Source: Muribaculaceae bacterium
GTDB taxonomy: Bacteria > Bacteroidota > Bacteroidia > Bacteroidales > Muribaculaceae
DNA: 64,000 nt
Direction of reading: 5' to 3'
Assembly (NCBI GenBank): GCA_029060725.1
Contig: JAIDTL010000134.1
Location: forward strand, 18,437-82,436
Within the stretch, counting starts at the first letter, position 1; each line of letters opens with the position of its first letter. A model generated the notes under the pieces. That model saw only the letters and a list, made by a program, of their open reading frames with translations, had not been told where the DNA came from and did no database searches. Made by a program: the position numbers and the translations under genes. This document shows positions 53,067 to 62,650 of this stretch, piece after piece.

Positions 53067-54203
53067 TTATTTTTGTAGATATTCCATAAATAAATTCTTT
53101 AATCCTCCGTTGCAGTTTTGTGGGCCCGTTATTTCCCATCGGTCGTTCCCTTCAACAAATATTGGTCCATCTGGACCTATCGCTATATCCCAACCAATTG
53201 ACTGTATTTGAGGAAGCACACTGTGCAATCTTACGGCTTGCTCTTTACACTTGTCAAAATACGGAATGGTAATATCTTTGAAAAGAATAAGACTGTCAGG
53301 ATGACGATCTACTTTTGTGCCATATTCCGGTTTATAGAAACCATGTCTGTTTAAATTACCGTTAGACAAATTAATTCCGACTGCTATTCCACCTTTAGAA
53401 GTATTATCAACAAATGATTTTCCTGTTCCTATTCGTATAATTGAGGGGAAAACATCAATCTTGCCTGTTCGTTGATGTCTAATTGTCACTAAACGTAAGG
53501 TGTTTAATGATGATGGATGAAGATTTGCAATTGCTTCATGTTGTTTAACTGTTCGTTGTAATATGTAACGGTCTGACTCTAATATTCTGATTACTTCTTC
53601 AATCGAGGTAGACTCTCCATTTATAATAAATTTATCGGATGATACTATTAAATGTGATATTCCAGCTCCACATTGGCCATCGAATGGTTTTATGAAAAGA
53701 TCATCATTGTGCAAATTTCTTAAAAAAATCTTTGTTGGAATTGTTTCTTTAGATCTTGTATCATAGATTCCAGTGTTTTCACTGATTCCAATATTTTCTG
53801 GAGTCGTAACACCCATATACTGCGTAAACATTCCAAATAAAAACTTATCCTTCAAAATGATTACTTCCGATGGAATATTCATGTTGAGGCTATCCCGGAT
53901 TCTTGCAAATGTCGCGTAATGAAGATAAGTACTCCTCTCGTTCTTATCCTTTACATCTAATCCATAAGAAAAATAATATTCATTTGGATAACCATATTTA
54001 ATAGTTTGAATAAGTTGTTCAATCCATATCTTTACTTTCTTTTTCTTTCCCTTTTCGGGATAATATGATCTCCCGTTACAGTAGTTTTTCCCTAAGAAAA
54101 GAAAACTAAACAAGTTATATGGTCGTATTAAGATATTGAATTTTGCCCTTTGAATAAATTCTATGAGTTTTATGCTTCGTTTTTTTTTGTTTTGTACTAA
54201 CAT
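53067..54203 (-). CDS. Sugar-transfer-associated ATP-grasp protein
   Basis: 378 residues with ATP-grasp features: FIKPFDGQCGAGISHLI (phosphate-binding loop), YILQRTVKQHEAIANLHPSSLNTLRLVTI, GGIAVGINL, and the C-terminal WDIAIGPDGPIFVEGNDRWE with metal-binding E/N residues. These match the ATPgrasp_ST family found in polysaccharide loci, probably ligating an amino or carboxylic acid onto the glycan. It lies between wzx and licD. Confidence 0.82.
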   Translation of the reverse strand: MLVQNKKKRSIKLIEFIQRAKFNILIRPYNLFSFLFLGKNYCNGRSYYPEKGKKKKVKIWIEQLIQTIKYGYPNEYYFSYGLDVKDKNERSTYLHYATFARIRDSLNMNIPSEVIILKDKFLFGMFTQYMGVTTPENIGISENTGIYDTRSKETIPTKIFLRNLHNDDLFIKPFDGQCGAGISHLIVSSDKFIINGESTSIEEVIRILESDRYILQRTVKQHEAIANLHPSSLNTLRLVTIRHQRTGKIDVFPSIIRIGTGKSFVDNTSKGGIAVGINLSNGNLNRHGFYKPEYGTKVDRHPDSLILFKDITIPYFDKCKEQAVRLHSVLPQIQSIGWDIAIGPDGPIFVEGNDRWEITGPQNCNGGLKNLFMEYLQK

Positions 54204-54274
54204 AGATACTGATGTTTAATAATACAGAAATAAAGAATTATCTCTTATTTTTTGATTTTATTAATACATTATAC

Positions 54275-55723
54275 TTAGTTTCTTTTGAAAAGTTCTAGTA
54301 TTAATTTATATAAAGATTTATTGAATATTAATGTGCCCAATATATACAATAAAATATAAATCATAAAGCCACTTAATAAACCTAACCATATGTTCTCTGG
54401 ATGGATAAACCGCATAAACATTTCTGATAGTATATACACCCCTAACGATAAAATAAGGTTTGGAAATATATCAGAGAATTGTTGATGATATTTATATCCG
54501 AAAATACGATGAGTGAATATCATATTTAGAATGTATGATACCATTCCAAAAGCAGCTATTGACCATAATAAGACAAAGAGACCAAACTTAACGAAAAACA
54601 ATATCATCGCTACTCCTATGAGTCTTTTAATCGTCTGTAGTATCAGGTATATTTTCCCTTCGCCAATAGATCGAAATATTTCAACATTAGCCATATTTAG
54701 AGGAGAAAACATACCAGCCACACATAAAATTTGGAACATCGGAATTGATTCATTCCATTTATTCGTAAAAAGAATTGGAAATATATATGGCGCTACTAAG
54801 ATTAATAGTAGCATTAAAGGAAATGTAAGAAATGTTATAATCTGGATATTCTTGCGTACTAATCTTATGTGTCTCTCTCGGTCATCAACAATGGTTGAAT
54901 ATATAGGGAATAAAACAGCATTAAGAACTGAAGCTGTGCCTTCAACGGGAACCGCTTCTAATTTTTTTGCTTGTGAATAATAACCTAAGTCTGAAATTGA
55001 GAACGATTTTCCAATTAAAAAAGACTGAAGATTCAAATATAATGTATTACATACGGAGGATATAGATATATAGGCTCCAAACTTAAACATATTTCTGAAT
55101 GATTCCCAACTATATTGGAATTTAGGTTTCCAATCAGTAACGCTCCATAATAAGATTGCCCCTACTATTGAAGATGTAATCGCTTGCCATACTAATGACC
55201 ATACACCAAAACCATTTAAAGCCAATAAAATTCCTACCATAGCTGCTATAAGTGTTGCAGATATTGTTCTTATAGCTAAGATATTAAATTGTAGAAATTT
55301 CATTAATCGAGATGTTTGCACTATACAAAAAGAGTTTACTATCAGTATAATGCTTTCTACTCGTAAAAGATCTGTAAGAGCAGGGCGATCAAAATACTTA
55401 GCAATAGCAGGTGCTAAGACATACAGGAAAACAACCAAAAATATGGATACGATAAGATTCCAATAGAATACAGTGTTGTAGTCTACCTCTGTTACATTCT
55501 TTCTTTGTATCAATGCTGAATTGAAACCACTTTCCGTAATTACGTTCGCTACAGATATGAATACGCTAAGAAGTCCGATTATTCCGAAATCATTTGGGGT
55601 CAATAACCTTGCAAGTATAATATTAGATCCAAAAGAAATTATAAGTGAACCGTACTTTTGTATTGCATTCCATATAATAGCGGATAGGGCTTTTCTCTTG
55701 AAATTTTTATGCTGTTCCGGCAT
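54275..55723 (-). CDS. Polysaccharide flippase (Wzx, MATE/MOP superfamily)
   Basis: 482 residues, about 12-14 transmembrane helices. The N-terminus (ALSAIIWNAIQKYGSLIISFGSNIILARLLTPNDFGIIGL) and SGFNSALIQRKNVTEVDYNTVFYW are typical of the lipopolysaccharide biosynthesis flippases of Bacteroidetes. It would flip undecaprenyl-linked repeat units outward. Part of the same minus-strand series as the Wzy-like polymerase. Confidence 0.9.
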   Translation of the reverse strand: MPEQHKNFKRKALSAIIWNAIQKYGSLIISFGSNIILARLLTPNDFGIIGLLSVFISVANVITESGFNSALIQRKNVTEVDYNTVFYWNLIVSIFLVVFLYVLAPAIAKYFDRPALTDLLRVESIILIVNSFCIVQTSRLMKFLQFNILAIRTISATLIAAMVGILLALNGFGVWSLVWQAITSSIVGAILLWSVTDWKPKFQYSWESFRNMFKFGAYISISSVCNTLYLNLQSFLIGKSFSISDLGYYSQAKKLEAVPVEGTASVLNAVLFPIYSTIVDDRERHIRLVRKNIQIITFLTFPLMLLLILVAPYIFPILFTNKWNESIPMFQILCVAGMFSPLNMANVEIFRSIGEGKIYLILQTIKRLIGVAMILFFVKFGLFVLLWSIAAFGMVSYILNMIFTHRIFGYKYHQQFSDIFPNLILSLGVYILSEMFMRFIHPENIWLGLLSGFMIYILLYILGTLIFNKSLYKLILELFKRN

Positions 55724-55816
55724 ATGAATGAGACTGATTAGTATATATCTTCCATGCGATATATCTAAAGGACGTTGTTTGTTCTAACGCTTGGCTCTAT
55801 GATAAATATTGATTTC

Positions 55817-56764
55817 TTATATCCAAAAACGCTCTTTAGGATAAGACATGGGAATCTGTGGACAATTATCACCAACACTTTCCATGATTTTCATTGCCCA
55901 ATATAGATCCGTCAATGCTATTCCTCCATTATATACAAGTATACGCTCTTCATCGTTTTCTCTACCAGTAATTTTGTTGTTGGCAACATCCGTGATTCTG
56001 TACATACGCGGTTTAAATTGCTCGAAATATCTATATTTCTTTACGTGTTCGATATCATCTACAAATATTTTGTCGAAGACAAGATCACAGTTCTGGAAGC
56101 CAGATGTATGTACCGGGATGATTGTACAACCATTTGGATAAGTTTCGACTGGAGCAAGTTCTTTGTGTGCAAAACTCACGCAAGATACTATTATGTCTGA
56201 ATGGAACATATCTTCGAGATTTTCACAAATCTCAAAATTTAAAAATTTATGGTCTTTGAATTCCTCAATGAAGAGTTCTGCTTGGTTCTTGTAACGCATT
56301 ACCTTTATCGTCATGGGACGTTCAAGCTTATTCGAGTAAAAAAGCATGAATGTTCTGGCTGTAAGCCCCAAACCATATAAAGCCAATGTCTTTGCATTTT
56401 TTTTTGCGAAGTTGATCGCATTGTATGCAGCGCACGCACCTGTTCGCATGGTGGTAATGTAGGTTCCATCCATTACGGCCAAGAGTCCATGATCAGTTAG
56501 ACTTTGCAACATAATGTTAGAATTGCGTGCCGGTATCCCTTCTGCATCATCGACATTTCTTGTTATAAATTTTACTCCTGCTATGTTATACTTTGGCAAT
56601 ACACACGGCATAGTCATATAACGTCCGGTTTCTCCTTGCCATATGCTGATTTTTGCTGCCAAAAGGAATTCATCCTGCTCTTCCCAAACCTTAGCAGTCC
56701 AGTCATACATCTCTGCCAAAGGAATATTTAGATTCTTGATTGTATCGAAATCTATTATCTTCAT
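55817..56764 (-). CDS. Ornithine cyclodeaminase/mu-crystallin-family enzyme
   Basis: 315 residues: an N-terminal dimerisation/substrate domain (GVKFITRNVDDAEGIPARNSNI, MDGTYITTMRTGACAAYNAINFA) and a Rossmann NAD domain (LALYGLGLTARTFMLFY). Family members make or reduce imino acids such as proline, alanopine or 2,3-diaminopropionate. It starts 5 bases after the LicC-PLP fusion gene, so the two enzymes probably act on the same small amine or amino acid destined for the glycan. The exact reaction cannot be read. Confidence 0.8.
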   Translation of the reverse strand: MKIIDFDTIKNLNIPLAEMYDWTAKVWEEQDEFLLAAKISIWQGETGRYMTMPCVLPKYNIAGVKFITRNVDDAEGIPARNSNIMLQSLTDHGLLAVMDGTYITTMRTGACAAYNAINFAKKNAKTLALYGLGLTARTFMLFYSNKLERPMTIKVMRYKNQAELFIEEFKDHKFLNFEICENLEDMFHSDIIVSCVSFAHKELAPVETYPNGCTIIPVHTSGFQNCDLVFDKIFVDDIEHVKKYRYFEQFKPRMYRITDVANNKITGRENDEERILVYNGGIALTDLYWAMKIMESVGDNCPQIPMSYPKERFWI

Positions 56765-56768
56765 TGTT

Positions 56769-58580
56769 CTATAGTTTTCTTAGTGCTTGGATTAATTTTC
56801 TATTGTCCTCTCGATTTCTTATAGCTATACGAATATATTGCTTTCCTTCGGGAAATCCTTTCTTCGAACTGCAGTCTTTTATGAGGATGTTGTATTCAGT
56901 TATAAGTTTCAGTGCGAGTTCATGAGCCGTCATATTTCCTGTTAGTTCACATAAAAAATAGTTGGCCTGCGATGGAATGACTCTCAGGAAGGGTATTCCC
57001 TGCAGTTCCTTTAGGAAGATGTCCCTTTCGTGCCTGAATTTTTCACATGCGTGGGCATAGTCCTTCTCATATTTGCCGTAAATCTGCATGTAGAACTCAG
57101 CGAAAGAGTTGATGTTCCAAATCGCCACATCCTTCTTCATGCGGGAGATCAAATCTTCATCGGATGATGCAAGTACACCCAAGCGAAGACCCGGAACTCC
57201 GTATGATTTCGATATGCTCTTCATCACGCACAGGGTCGGATAAGCCTCCAGAATCTCGTTTCTCAACAGGGTGTTATCAAATCCTCCATCAGAGAAATCG
57301 ACGAAGGATTCGTCGATAATAAGGCGTATACCCTTCTTCTTCGTCCATTCTGAAAGTCTCAGTACATCCGAAAGAGGAATGAAGTTTCCTGAAGGATTGT
57401 CGGGATTCACCACCAAAAGGGACTTGATGTCTTTGGCGCTGAAGAACTCCATCAAATCATCAGCTGTATATAAAAAGTCTTCATTGCTTGGATGATATAT
57501 CACCAGGGATTCCGGATTGTGACGATTAGGATATTCCTCAAAAGTCGGATATATCACTCCGAGTTTTCCTTCATGACCCTCCATCAGGCTCTTTATAAGC
57601 TCAGCAGCTCCGTTCCCGACGACTGTATATTTCTGCTTGATGCCGAAATACTTTCCCGCAAGCAGTGAGTTCACTCCCATTCCGGAGGGGTAGTCACGAA
57701 GCAGAGGTTCGAAATTCGCCTTCATCTCTTCAATCATTCTCTTTCTCGGGAAATAGGGATTGACGAGATAGCAGAAGTCAAGAAGACCGGGATAGCGCCA
57801 GTAGCCACCGAAACTGTGCTGCAGTTTTTTCAGCTTTTCTTCCGGAGTGGCGAAGATGGTCTCCGCAATACGGAGATCCTGTACGTCGTCAATCTCATAC
57901 CACGGTGCATTCCCGATTGGAAGGGCCTTTATGTTGGCTGTATCGATGAGTGTTATAACGCGAAGCACCTGTTCGTAATACTCGTTTTCTCCGAGTACCT
58001 TGATATAGGCCTCGAGGAACGGAAGGTAATGGTTCTTGCAGAATTCCTTGGTGAACTTGTAAACGTTGACAGTCTTGTAGTAGAAAGGCACATCTTCGTA
58101 TTTGAAAGCCTTCTTGGGAATGAAGTTGACTATGTTGTTCTCATCGTCTATCCTCACCATTGTTCCATCCATCCATGTCTGGTATTTGGCAACCAGAGCC
58201 ACATTTGGATATTCTGCATTCACTGCAGCAGACAGAATGCTGTCATCGAAGATGAGGTCACTTTCAAGAAGAAGGGTATCCTCTTCGGCCATATAGCCTC
58301 GGGCCAGCCAAAGCGAGTAGATATTGTTGGTCTTGTCATAAATCGGATTGTCAACAAAAACTATAGGTCTGTCTGGATATTTTTTATTCAGGTAGTTACG
58401 GAGTTTTTCTCCCTCATAACCTGTGACAATAACTATTCTGTCAAGATTCAAAGTCTCAAGTTGGCCGAGCATTCGATCTATGAGACGGACTCCGTTTACC
58501 TCAAGCATACACTTGGTGTTGTCTGCGGTAAACTCACCCAATCGTCGACCCATGCCGGCTGCTAATATTATGGCTTGCAT
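56769..58580 (-). CDS. LicC-like nucleotidyltransferase fused to a PLP aminotransferase/decarboxylase
   Basis: 603 residues. Residues about 1-240 are a CTP:phosphocholine-cytidylyltransferase-type domain (IILAAGMGRRLGEFTADNTKCMLEVNG, DKTNNIYSLWLA, LLLESDLIFDD). About 245-603 are a class I PLP fold with NPDNPSGNFIPLSDVL, IIDESFVDFSD and the Schiff-base lysine in MKSISKSYGVPGLRLG near 455. IIDESFVDF recalls HisC/CobD (threonine-phosphate decarboxylase). A plausible role is making a phospho-amino-alcohol or aminophosphonate and activating it with CTP, for transfer by LicD. Probably the first gene of the locus. Confidence 0.8.
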   Translation of the reverse strand: MQAIILAAGMGRRLGEFTADNTKCMLEVNGVRLIDRMLGQLETLNLDRIVIVTGYEGEKLRNYLNKKYPDRPIVFVDNPIYDKTNNIYSLWLARGYMAEEDTLLLESDLIFDDSILSAAVNAEYPNVALVAKYQTWMDGTMVRIDDENNIVNFIPKKAFKYEDVPFYYKTVNVYKFTKEFCKNHYLPFLEAYIKVLGENEYYEQVLRVITLIDTANIKALPIGNAPWYEIDDVQDLRIAETIFATPEEKLKKLQHSFGGYWRYPGLLDFCYLVNPYFPRKRMIEEMKANFEPLLRDYPSGMGVNSLLAGKYFGIKQKYTVVGNGAAELIKSLMEGHEGKLGVIYPTFEEYPNRHNPESLVIYHPSNEDFLYTADDLMEFFSAKDIKSLLVVNPDNPSGNFIPLSDVLRLSEWTKKKGIRLIIDESFVDFSDGGFDNTLLRNEILEAYPTLCVMKSISKSYGVPGLRLGVLASSDEDLISRMKKDVAIWNINSFAEFYMQIYGKYEKDYAHACEKFRHERDIFLKELQGIPFLRVIPSQANYFLCELTGNMTAHELALKLITEYNILIKDCSSKKGFPEGKQYIRIAIRNREDNRKLIQALRKL

Positions 58581-58615
58581 GAAAAATATTTCTTAGTTGA
58601 GGGTGTATGTAAAAA

Positions 58616-58686
58616 GAGCGATGGCAAAGCCGGAGGTGAATATATATGAATGTGTGGATATGAAGCCCTCCTGGCTTGCCATGCGC
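58616..58686 (+). repeat. 70-base hairpin repeat, copy 1 (flanks GIY-YIG gene)
   Basis: Starts GAGCGATGGCAAAGCCGGAG and ends CTCCTGGCTTGCCATGCGC. The two ends are mutually complementary (14 of 16), so each copy can fold. Direct repeat of 59318-59389. Confidence 0.75.
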
Positions 58687-58743
58687 GGTATGTGAACGAT
58701 TAACGATGAACGATAACTTATCAACGATAATGATGAACGATTT

Positions 58744-58772
58744 AGGACACACGAGCCGTGTGTCCCTACAAG
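58744..58772 (+). repeat. Dispersed hairpin element, GTGTGTCCYTACAAG family
   Basis: GGACACACG-AGC-CGTGTGTCC followed by CTACAAG; same family as 19081-19110. Confidence 0.7.
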
Positions 58773-58778
58773 GTAAAT

Positions 58779-59258
58779 TTACAGTCCAACTTCATCACCA
58801 TAGTCGTATGGCATGAAGATGTGGAAGGTTTTCCAGCAGTTGGGGAAATTTTGTAGAGTTAGGTCTATTGCAGGATGATTATAATGGTATTTTTCCGGAC
58901 CGGAGTTAATCTGGGGCTTTTGACGGAATATCATGGCATCTTGTATCCATACACGAGTATCGTCAGAATAATCTTCCATTGGGACTATACCATAGCATAC
59001 ATGCTCTACGCCCCCTGCTTTTCTTACGAAATCTTCATAGTGTTCGTGTTGTTTCGGATGGTCTGGAGTGCCGTTGTGGCGCTCATTTACATTTTGGGTC
59101 TCACCAATGTATAGTACGTCTTTAATCTCAGCTATTCCACTGGAGGAATCGTAGTCGCAACTATATACTACGTATATTCCGGGGATATGAGGTAGATATG
59201 CCTTGTCACAGTCAAGATAAACTCCTTGTTCTTGACTTATTGTAAATTTTGTTGCCAT
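58779..59258 (-). CDS. GIY-YIG nuclease-domain protein
   Basis: 159 residues. The GIY motif is PGIYVVYSCDYD and the YIG motif is DVLYIGETQNVNERH, with Asn/His and a following Glu-rich helix as in GIY-YIG nucleases. A C-terminal ~60-residue extension (INSGPEKYHYNHPAIDL...) is not recognised. It stands alone with REP-like 70-base hairpin repeats on both sides, suggesting insertion or transfer as a cassette. Role unknown; solitary GIY-YIG proteins can be restriction or mobile-element nucleases. Confidence 0.75.
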   Translation of the reverse strand: MATKFTISQEQGVYLDCDKAYLPHIPGIYVVYSCDYDSSSGIAEIKDVLYIGETQNVNERHNGTPDHPKQHEHYEDFVRKAGGVEHVCYGIVPMEDYSDDTRVWIQDAMIFRQKPQINSGPEKYHYNHPAIDLTLQNFPNCWKTFHIFMPYDYGDEVGL

Positions 59259-59317
59259 CTAAGTTAATAATTAACTATAAACGATGAACGATAATAAAGA
59301 TGATTAAATTAGTTGAA

Positions 59318-59389
59318 GAGCGATGGCAGAGCCGGAGATGAATATGTGTGGATGTGTGGATATGAAGGTCCTCCTGGCTTGCCATGCGC
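59318..59389 (+). repeat. 70-base hairpin repeat, copy 2
   Basis: Direct repeat of 58616-58686 with about ten differences: GAGCGATGGCAGAGCCGGAG at one end and CTCCTGGCTTGCCATGCGC at the other. Confidence 0.75.
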
Positions 59390-59438
59390 TGTGATAAATT
59401 ATGTATAATAGGAATGACTTTTTAAGGTAATGATATTT

Positions 59439-61340
59439 TTAAAGATGGAAATCGCAAGACTGAGCATCTAACTCAGATTGTATCAAGTTGATTTCCTTTT
59501 TTATATCTTCTTTTTCCATATATATGGTATCCGATCTATCAAAATGTGCTATTAATTCACAAATCTCTCCTAACTTGTCAGACTTTTCTTCGGCAATCTT
59601 AATAATTTGTTCAAATTCATACCATTTGTCTTTTTCCAATGACTCAATCCAATCAAATTTTAGATGCGTCTGATGAAAACTCTTTACACTGTGAACTCCT
59701 TTTTCATACAATTTCAACAATAGCATTCTTCTACCGGTCGCATTTCTTTTAGTATTATCTACAACAGATATACATAAGTCAGAAGGTGCATAAATTTTCA
59801 TTCTTCTTTGTGCCTTTTCAAAACTTTTAGATTCTTCTTGTTGATCTGTTTGAACTGAGCTAAATTTAAATTTAATATTTCTAAGGAAATAAAGATTTCT
59901 GAGGAAATAACTCATGGAAGCTTCATCAAAACAAGAAAGATAGGATAAATATGACTCCAATAAGGGCAGAAGAATACATTTTTTAAATCCTATAATATCA
60001 AGATCGTAATACAGATCAAGTAAATTTATATACCTTGGTAAATTATCACTCTTATACAATTGAGACAATAAATTTACTTGTTTTTCTTTAGTATCAAGGA
60101 AAATGAACTTTGCAGCGAAATATTCACTAAGCGATTTGTGTGCCCATTTATATTCAAGACCATCTTTTACAAATAAAGGTACTGCTGTCACAAGATCTTT
60201 TAACACATCTGAGGGTTGAACCTTAAGGGATGTCCAAAATCCACTTGCCTTATCAATCAAAGCAAGCATCTGATCTTTCGAATATTGAATTGAATTTGAT
60301 TGAAATGACTGGAATCCTAAATATCTAAGTATTTTTTCAAAATCATCCCTATCTAAACCCGAACGCTTTATGTGTATATTTTGTGCTCCTTTCGACAAAT
60401 CATGGTCCTCAAAAAGTGCATCATATATCTGAGAATAAAACAGGTGTTTTTTCAGTGGTATTGTGGCTTTGTGATCATATACTATAAATAATAGAGATAC
60501 CAACAGCGGGTTTTTAAGGAATTCACGAACAGTTTTATTTCTCTCTGTTTTAAGTTCTGCTATCAATTTTGAAGAAGTTTCTCCATTTCCATCATACTTT
60601 GATAACAATGAATATGCTTCATTTTCCTTCAATGGTAAAATTTGGAAAGATTTGAAATCTCCAAAAGCGGAGAGCATTGATTCCGGGCGAGAAGTTAATA
60701 TGAAGCAATTTTTTTCAGAAAGATCCTTAATAAAAATTTTTAAATCCTCAACTACTTCATCCCTATTTGCAAGAGCTATCTCATCAAAACCATCTAGTAT
60801 AAAATAGAAACCGCCTTTTTTCAATAAGCATATCAACAACTCCTTGTCCATCTTTTCTTCTATACCATTTAACATTGAGATGATCTCATCGATAAGTGTA
60901 TTCTTTTTTGATAGCTTTCTTAATTCAATAAATATAGGTATGGCACATTTATCTTCAACCATTTTGAGAAATATGTATTTTGATATGGTTGATTTTCCCA
61001 TTCCCGCGGTATCGGTAATAAGAATCCTCTGGTATTTATCTATCAGTTCATATGGAATTTTTTCAATCTTTGTACTTTCTCTTTTTGAGAAGTCAATTGA
61101 AATTGTCAGTGGTTGGTAAATACTCAATAATGATAGCTGCTGATTTTTAAGAGCCAACGTATTCATAATACTAAGTTGGTCGTATGTTCTTATGAAGTAG
61201 TCATAAAAATGATTATTTACAGTGACAACCTTGAGATTCCATTGTTTTTTAATTTCGGATGTAAAATCTGAAATCTTAGGAATCACTACATAATCCATCA
61301 AGGACTTAACGACTTGGGCTGTAACTACAGGTTCTATCAT
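59439..61340 (-). CDS. NACHT-domain STAND NTPase (bacterial NLR-like)
   Basis: 633 residues. NACHT features in order: Walker A TDTAGMGKSTISKY at 110-122, Walker B YFILDGFDEIAL at 179-190, sensor FILTSRPESML near 213-223, and a winged-helix/helical region up to about 420. The N-terminal ~100 residues are short and helical with no recognised effector domain. The C-terminal ~200 residues are helical without obvious LRR or TPR repeats. Related bacterial NACHT proteins protect against phage. It neighbours an AbiGi-like gene, strengthening a defence reading. Confidence 0.85.
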   Translation of the reverse strand: MIEPVVTAQVVKSLMDYVVIPKISDFTSEIKKQWNLKVVTVNNHFYDYFIRTYDQLSIMNTLALKNQQLSLLSIYQPLTISIDFSKRESTKIEKIPYELIDKYQRILITDTAGMGKSTISKYIFLKMVEDKCAIPIFIELRKLSKKNTLIDEIISMLNGIEEKMDKELLICLLKKGGFYFILDGFDEIALANRDEVVEDLKIFIKDLSEKNCFILTSRPESMLSAFGDFKSFQILPLKENEAYSLLSKYDGNGETSSKLIAELKTERNKTVREFLKNPLLVSLLFIVYDHKATIPLKKHLFYSQIYDALFEDHDLSKGAQNIHIKRSGLDRDDFEKILRYLGFQSFQSNSIQYSKDQMLALIDKASGFWTSLKVQPSDVLKDLVTAVPLFVKDGLEYKWAHKSLSEYFAAKFIFLDTKEKQVNLLSQLYKSDNLPRYINLLDLYYDLDIIGFKKCILLPLLESYLSYLSCFDEASMSYFLRNLYFLRNIKFKFSSVQTDQQEESKSFEKAQRRMKIYAPSDLCISVVDNTKRNATGRRMLLLKLYEKGVHSVKSFHQTHLKFDWIESLEKDKWYEFEQIIKIAEEKSDKLGEICELIAHFDRSDTIYMEKEDIKKEINLIQSELDAQSCDFHL

Positions 61341-61404
61341 ATTAATTATTATATTCAGAAAGTCTTCAAGATTGTCAATCCATATATGCTATTATTTACC
61401 CAAT

Positions 61405-61701
61405 TCAGATAAACTCATCTTTCTTACTTTCATAATAATAATCAAGCATCTTTATAATACTTTTACCCTCTTTGATGTATGACGCAAATGTTGTAATAAT
61501 ATCACCATCTTCAAAGTCGTGGATATTATCATGACAAAATTTATTCACTGTATCGATAGTGGTCTTGGGGATTTTTCGACTGCTAATCATGGTAGACTGA
61601 TCATTTGCTTCCGAATAACCCAAATTTTCCAGAATTTCAACCAATGCGTTTCTTGACTCATCATTTCTAATAGTATAGGTCACTATAGTAGATATATTCA
61701 T
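61405..61701 (-). CDS. Small alpha/beta protein beside AbiGi, unknown
   Basis: 98 residues: IVTYTIRNDESRNALVEILENLGY followed by two more strand/helix units suggests a small ferredoxin-like fold similar in outline to Cas2/VapD-like proteins, though no catalytic residues can be assigned. Located between the AbiGi-like gene (76-base gap) and the NACHT gene (64-base gap), all in one direction. Confidence 0.6.
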   Translation of the reverse strand: MNISTIVTYTIRNDESRNALVEILENLGYSEANDQSTMISSRKIPKTTIDTVNKFCHDNIHDFEDGDIITTFASYIKEGKSIIKMLDYYYESKKDEFI

Positions 61702-61777
61702 AACTGGCAGGATTTTTTTATTTTTAATTTGTATAATATACCAAAATTGTTTGTAATCGGAATTTAATAATGGAAGC

Positions 61778-62605
61778 TCAGTAATCTCTTCTAATACTTT
61801 CTATTGATCGGATACGTGAAATAAGATATAACTTATCTGTTATTGAGAGTGTGCCGGTAGTTCCGCCTATGGTTTTTAGATTGCAAATGTAAGATACTAA
61901 TTGTGGAACCAATTCTTCTTTCTCAACTATAAGATAATTAATATCAAATACTTTAAACCGCAATCTATTGTTATAAAGATCCGGATTATTTATTGGATTA
62001 GGCTTTTTATTACCAATTCCTCCTTGTCGCCATTCTTTGTATTCTGACTCAGATTTATACCATCTGAACTGACGCGTCTGTGGCACCACATATCTCCATT
62101 CATTTTCTGCGTAGTTAGAGATCTCTTTATTATTATATTGGCCGTAACATTTTTTGTATAATCCGCTTATGGGAGATGACAGGAATCGCTTTATATCTAC
62201 ATATCCATTCCTGGTTCTCCTTAATATCATATCCATTATATCACTGTTACTTACATAAAACACAGGATTGATATTATTCTTTTCTCCATATTCAGTGGCC
62301 AATCCTATTGCAAAATAACCATATTTACTGGCATGCTCATAAGTACGGCCTAATGGAATGTCACAAAATGAGACCATAGGAATGCCTATGGTCACATCCG
62401 AGGCTAAATCTTCTGAACAAAAATTTGGAATTATACCATCTTCCAGTATCCTCTTTAAATTTGTTAGCTCTTTCGTGTAATGAAATATAGAGGTTGTCCT
62501 AAATGCTGCAATAGGAATATCTTTATCATACGGATGAATCGGATCTTTCCCTTCTTGTGCATTCTTTACTATAAAACTTATGTCCATTTTTGGAGAGGAT
62601 TTCAT
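61778..62605 (-). CDS. AbiGi-like abortive-infection protein
   Basis: 275 residues. The pattern IFHYTKELTNLKRILEDGIIPNF, IPMVSFCDIPLGRTYEHASKYGYFAIGL and INPVFYVSNSD matches the AbiGi family, the putative antitoxin half of the lactococcal AbiG abortive-infection pair. A recognisable AbiGii toxin is not adjacent; the 98-residue protein or the NACHT NTPase follows instead. The central ENEWRYVVP segment is typical of the family. An IS66-type end lies 45 bases upstream of the start. Confidence 0.7.
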   Translation of the reverse strand: MKSSPKMDISFIVKNAQEGKDPIHPYDKDIPIAAFRTTSIFHYTKELTNLKRILEDGIIPNFCSEDLASDVTIGIPMVSFCDIPLGRTYEHASKYGYFAIGLATEYGEKNNINPVFYVSNSDIMDMILRRTRNGYVDIKRFLSSPISGLYKKCYGQYNNKEISNYAENEWRYVVPQTRQFRWYKSESEYKEWRQGGIGNKKPNPINNPDLYNNRLRFKVFDINYLIVEKEELVPQLVSYICNLKTIGGTTGTLSITDKLYLISRIRSIESIRRDY

Positions 62606-62650
62606 ATCAGAAGAATTATTGATAGTTTTTTATTATTGTTTAACTCAACT

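Noticed and set aside
57816-58565. 249-codon plus ORF opposite the LicC domain
   Set aside because: Mirror of a well-supported coding region on the other strand; no independent start signals.
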